Positions 52,053 through 53,920 of a stretch of 53,920 nt of DNA are shown here, piece by piece. Position numbers and translations under genes: made by a program. The notes below the pieces were generated by a model, which was not told the DNA's origin, did not search any database, and was given only the letters and a program-made list of their open reading frames with translations. The stretch spans positions 1-53,920 of the forward strand of contig JACPUX010000068.1 of assembly GCA_016192065.1 (NCBI GenBank). The letters are read 5' to 3'. How positions within the stretch are numbered: position 1 is the stretch's first letter; the number at the start of each line of letters is the position of its first letter. This DNA is from Betaproteobacteria bacterium (lineage in GTDB: Bacteria > Pseudomonadota > Gammaproteobacteria > Burkholderiales > Casimicrobiaceae).

Positions 52053-53905
52053 TCTTGCGTGCCTCTAATGTGTTTTGCGCAGCCGCCTTTTTTTCTTTCT
52101 CCCCTACGGCATTGGGCGAAACTGCTTGCCGGAATTTTACTGGCGGTTACGCCGCGTCGAAGCACTGGCTGGCAACCGCGGAAAAAGGAGAACCGCTCGC
52201 GCAGGCAAACGTCGGTGACATGTATCGGCGTGGCGATGGTGTTGACATGGATTTCAGCAAGGCACGTATTTGGATCCAGAAGTCAGTCGATCAAGGATGT
52301 GAGCAGGGGGAGTACTGGCTGGCAAAGCTATATTTCGATGGACAAGGGGTCGATCGGGATTGGACAAAGTACGCTTACTGGGTGCGCAAGGCCGCCGAAA
52401 AAGGACTCCCAGAGGCCCAATATGCGGTGGGGTGGCTACTCGAAGATGGTTCAGGCATGGCAGGCATTCAAAAGAATGAGGACGAAGCGTTTCTTTGGTA
52501 TCAGAAAGCCGCTGAGCAAGGCTACTCGTATGCCCAGTGGGCGATGGGTAGGATATTCATAGAGGGCCGGGGCGTCGAAAAGAATCTGACTGACGGTTAT
52601 TACTGGTGGTCGATTGCGAAAATGCCAGATGAAGAGTATGCAAAATCCGAACGCGAAAGAGTTCGCCACCAAATGACCGACGCGCAGATTCAAATTGCCG
52701 AATCGAGGGTCCAAGACTGGCGAGACAAGATGGATTTTCTAGAGACCAAGCTACTTGCCGAAATCTCCTCTTTGCCAGAGTTTCAAACCCAACTTGCCGC
52801 GAAATACCTCAAAGGGGAGGGTACGCCTCGTAGTGAAGAACTTGCTTTCATGTGGCTCTCGAAAGCCGCCGAGCTTGGGTACCCGCCAGCGCAATGGGGC
52901 GCTGCGCTCTTACTCAATGAAGGAAAAGGCGTCAAGAAAGATAGCCGGAAAGCATTTGAGTGGTTGAAAAAGGCGGCCGAGCAAGGCAATGCCAATGCGC
53001 AATTTAGTCTGGGTTCGATGTATGCGAATGGCGATGGTATCCCAAAGAATGACCAGTTGGCCGTGATGTGGTATCAAAGTGCCGCCAATAGAGGCAACGT
53101 GCTTGCCCAGAACAACCTTGGCGTTGCCTACCAGCATGGTTATGGCGTGGCCAAGGACGCACAGTCAGCATATTCTTGGTACCTGCTGGCAGCCGCAAGC
53201 GGCAATGAGAAAGCGGCAAACAACCGTGACCAAATCGAAAGAAGTCTGACACCTGATGAGCGCGCGAGGGCGCAGGCGGCCGCCCGAGATTGGAAACCCA
53301 GTTCGGTGAGTACCACGCCATCGCTGCCCGATATGTCGATGGCATCCAAAGCCAAGCCGAAGGCAACGGGTAGTGGCTTCTTCGTTTCACGCAGCCACGT
53401 TGTTACCAATTTCCACGTAATCGACGGCTGTGCACGAATAGCTATCAATGGAAAAAGTGCGGCACGCGTTCAGTCCAGCGATGCTAGAAATGACCTGGCG
53501 CTTCTTGATGCAGAGGGCGGAAATGACGTGAGTGCAACAGTTCGAGATGGCAAGCTCCGTGCCGGTGAGTCGATCGCTGTCATCGGCTACCCACTGTCTG
53601 GCTTGCTCGCACAGGGCGCGCATGTCACAACCGGAAATGTCAGTGCGTTGGCAGGCCCACGGAACGATGTTAGGCTTGTTCAGATTACCGCTCCGGTGCA
53701 GTCCGGGAACAGCGGTGGGCCATTGATTGACGCTAGCGGTAATGTTGCTGGCGTGGTGGTTAGCAAGCTCGATACGTTGAAGAGCCTGTCCGGAATTTTG
53801 TGTGCGAGGCATATCATGAAGCCTGAAAGGAGCATGTATGCCAAGCAAGACGAGCAAGAAGAAGGCGGCGGTGGAGCTGCCACGTATCCCCAAAGAGGTC
53901 ATTGA
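52049..53905 (+). CDS. Sel1-repeat protein with trypsin-like protease domain, disrupted by an IS
   Basis: As read, 618 residues, of which only about 577 are native. There is a signal peptide (about 1-22), two groups of Sel1 repeats (about 40-190 and 245-410) separated by a helical linker, and a trypsin-like domain (about 440-577). The triad is complete: His456 in TNFHVIDGC, Asp482 in DARNDLALLD and Ser555 in SGNSGGPL. After VVSKLDTLK the sequence runs into an IS256-type end at about 53782, so the last ~41 residues come from the element and the natural end of the protease fold (roughly 30-40 residues) is lost. Probably periplasmic, inactive or unstable as it stands. Confidence 0.85.
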   Translation: MILRASNVFCAAAFFSFSPTALGETACRNFTGGYAASKHWLATAEKGEPLAQANVGDMYRRGDGVDMDFSKARIWIQKSVDQGCEQGEYWLAKLYFDGQGVDRDWTKYAYWVRKAAEKGLPEAQYAVGWLLEDGSGMAGIQKNEDEAFLWYQKAAEQGYSYAQWAMGRIFIEGRGVEKNLTDGYYWWSIAKMPDEEYAKSERERVRHQMTDAQIQIAESRVQDWRDKMDFLETKLLAEISSLPEFQTQLAAKYLKGEGTPRSEELAFMWLSKAAELGYPPAQWGAALLLNEGKGVKKDSRKAFEWLKKAAEQGNANAQFSLGSMYANGDGIPKNDQLAVMWYQSAANRGNVLAQNNLGVAYQHGYGVAKDAQSAYSWYLLAAASGNEKAANNRDQIERSLTPDERARAQAAARDWKPSSVSTTPSLPDMSMASKAKPKATGSGFFVSRSHVVTNFHVIDGCARIAINGKSAARVQSSDARNDLALLDAEGGNDVSATVRDGKLRAGESIAVIGYPLSGLLAQGAHVTTGNVSALAGPRNDVRLVQITAPVQSGNSGGPLIDASGNVAGVVVSKLDTLKSLSGILCARHIMKPERSMYAKQDEQEEGGGGAATYPQRGH

Positions 53906-53920
53906 CCAGCTGGTGAGCGG
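53782..53920 (+). mobile_element. Left end of an IS256-type insertion sequence
   Basis: The segment GAGCCTGTCCGGAATTTTGT starting at about 53782 has the look of an IS256-family terminal repeat, and the transposase gene starts 56 bases further. The element continues beyond the right edge, so the other terminus and the target duplication cannot be seen. It has inserted into the trypsin-like domain of the Sel1 protein gene. Confidence 0.75.
53838..53920 (+). CDS. IS256 (Mutator) family transposase, N-terminal fragment
   Basis: ATG 53838 begins a protein whose first 27 residues include MPSKTSKKKAAVELPRIPK and EVIDQLVSG, the typical start of IS256/Mutator transposases (a basic stretch, then IPKEVIDQLVSG). 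AAGGAG lies eight bases upstream. The DDE catalytic part is outside the window. Confidence 0.8.
   Translation, partial: MPSKTSKKKAAVELPRIPKEVIDQLVS

Noticed and set aside
46371..53920. Chromosomal integron cassette array
   Set aside because: Toxin genes with repeats between them suggested attC sites, but no inverse-core/core GTTRRRY pairs were found, the repeats are ~0.5 kb rather than 57-141 bases, and no integrase is present.

Overview
The window is high-GC, densely packed proteobacterial chromosome. Gene content and order point to a betaproteobacterium. The run ribBA-ribH-nusB-thiL-pgpA-pncC-recA-recX (40206-46370) is typical of that class. A GAAC-N4-GTTC palindrome over the recA -35 box matches the non-canonical LexA site reported for Gallionellales, Nitrosomonadales and Methylophilales, rather than the usual CTGT-N8-ACAG. 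I therefore favour a Nitrosomonadales/Gallionellales-type organism, but the window does not name a genus. No rRNA, tRNA or CRISPR array was seen.

Region 1 (1-7700) is a detoxification island. It holds an ArsR regulator, an ArsN2-type acetyltransferase fused to a C_GCAxxG_C_C domain, and a minus-strand operon (adaptor, RND pump, DUF2892 membrane protein, thioredoxin 2) with a divergent cysteine-rich ArsR-family regulator. Two related short inverted-repeat elements (137-264 and 7460-7698) flank it. Region 2 (7702-12109) is an ABC exporter operon (TetR, HlyD-type adaptor, FtsX-type permease, ATPase) and an orphan cysteine-rich membrane protein.

Region 3 (12219-17417) is a glycolate/D-lactate oxidation operon, glcD - D-lactate dehydrogenase - glcE - glcF. 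Region 4 (17428-23773) is a tandem pair of very large membrane proteins with a spermidine-synthase-like domain. Region 5 (23954-39205) mixes thrH, an S9 peptidase, a LysE exporter, a sensor histidine kinase, ispD-ispF, a TetR-controlled RND efflux operon with a clear promoter and twin operators, a DUF2269 protein and a reductase fused to a membrane domain.

Region 6 (39268-46370) is housekeeping: an HD-GYP protein, riboflavin and thiamine genes, nusB, pgpA, pncC, recA and recX. Region 7 (46371-53920) is accessory DNA: two toxin-antitoxin pairs, a PIN-toxin relic, an ORF6N protein, two Sel1-repeat secreted proteins and two near-identical ~0.5 kb repeats. Both repeats lie between a toxin-antitoxin pair and a Sel1 gene. 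The second Sel1 protein carries a trypsin-like protease domain and is cut by an IS256-type insertion sequence that runs off the right edge.
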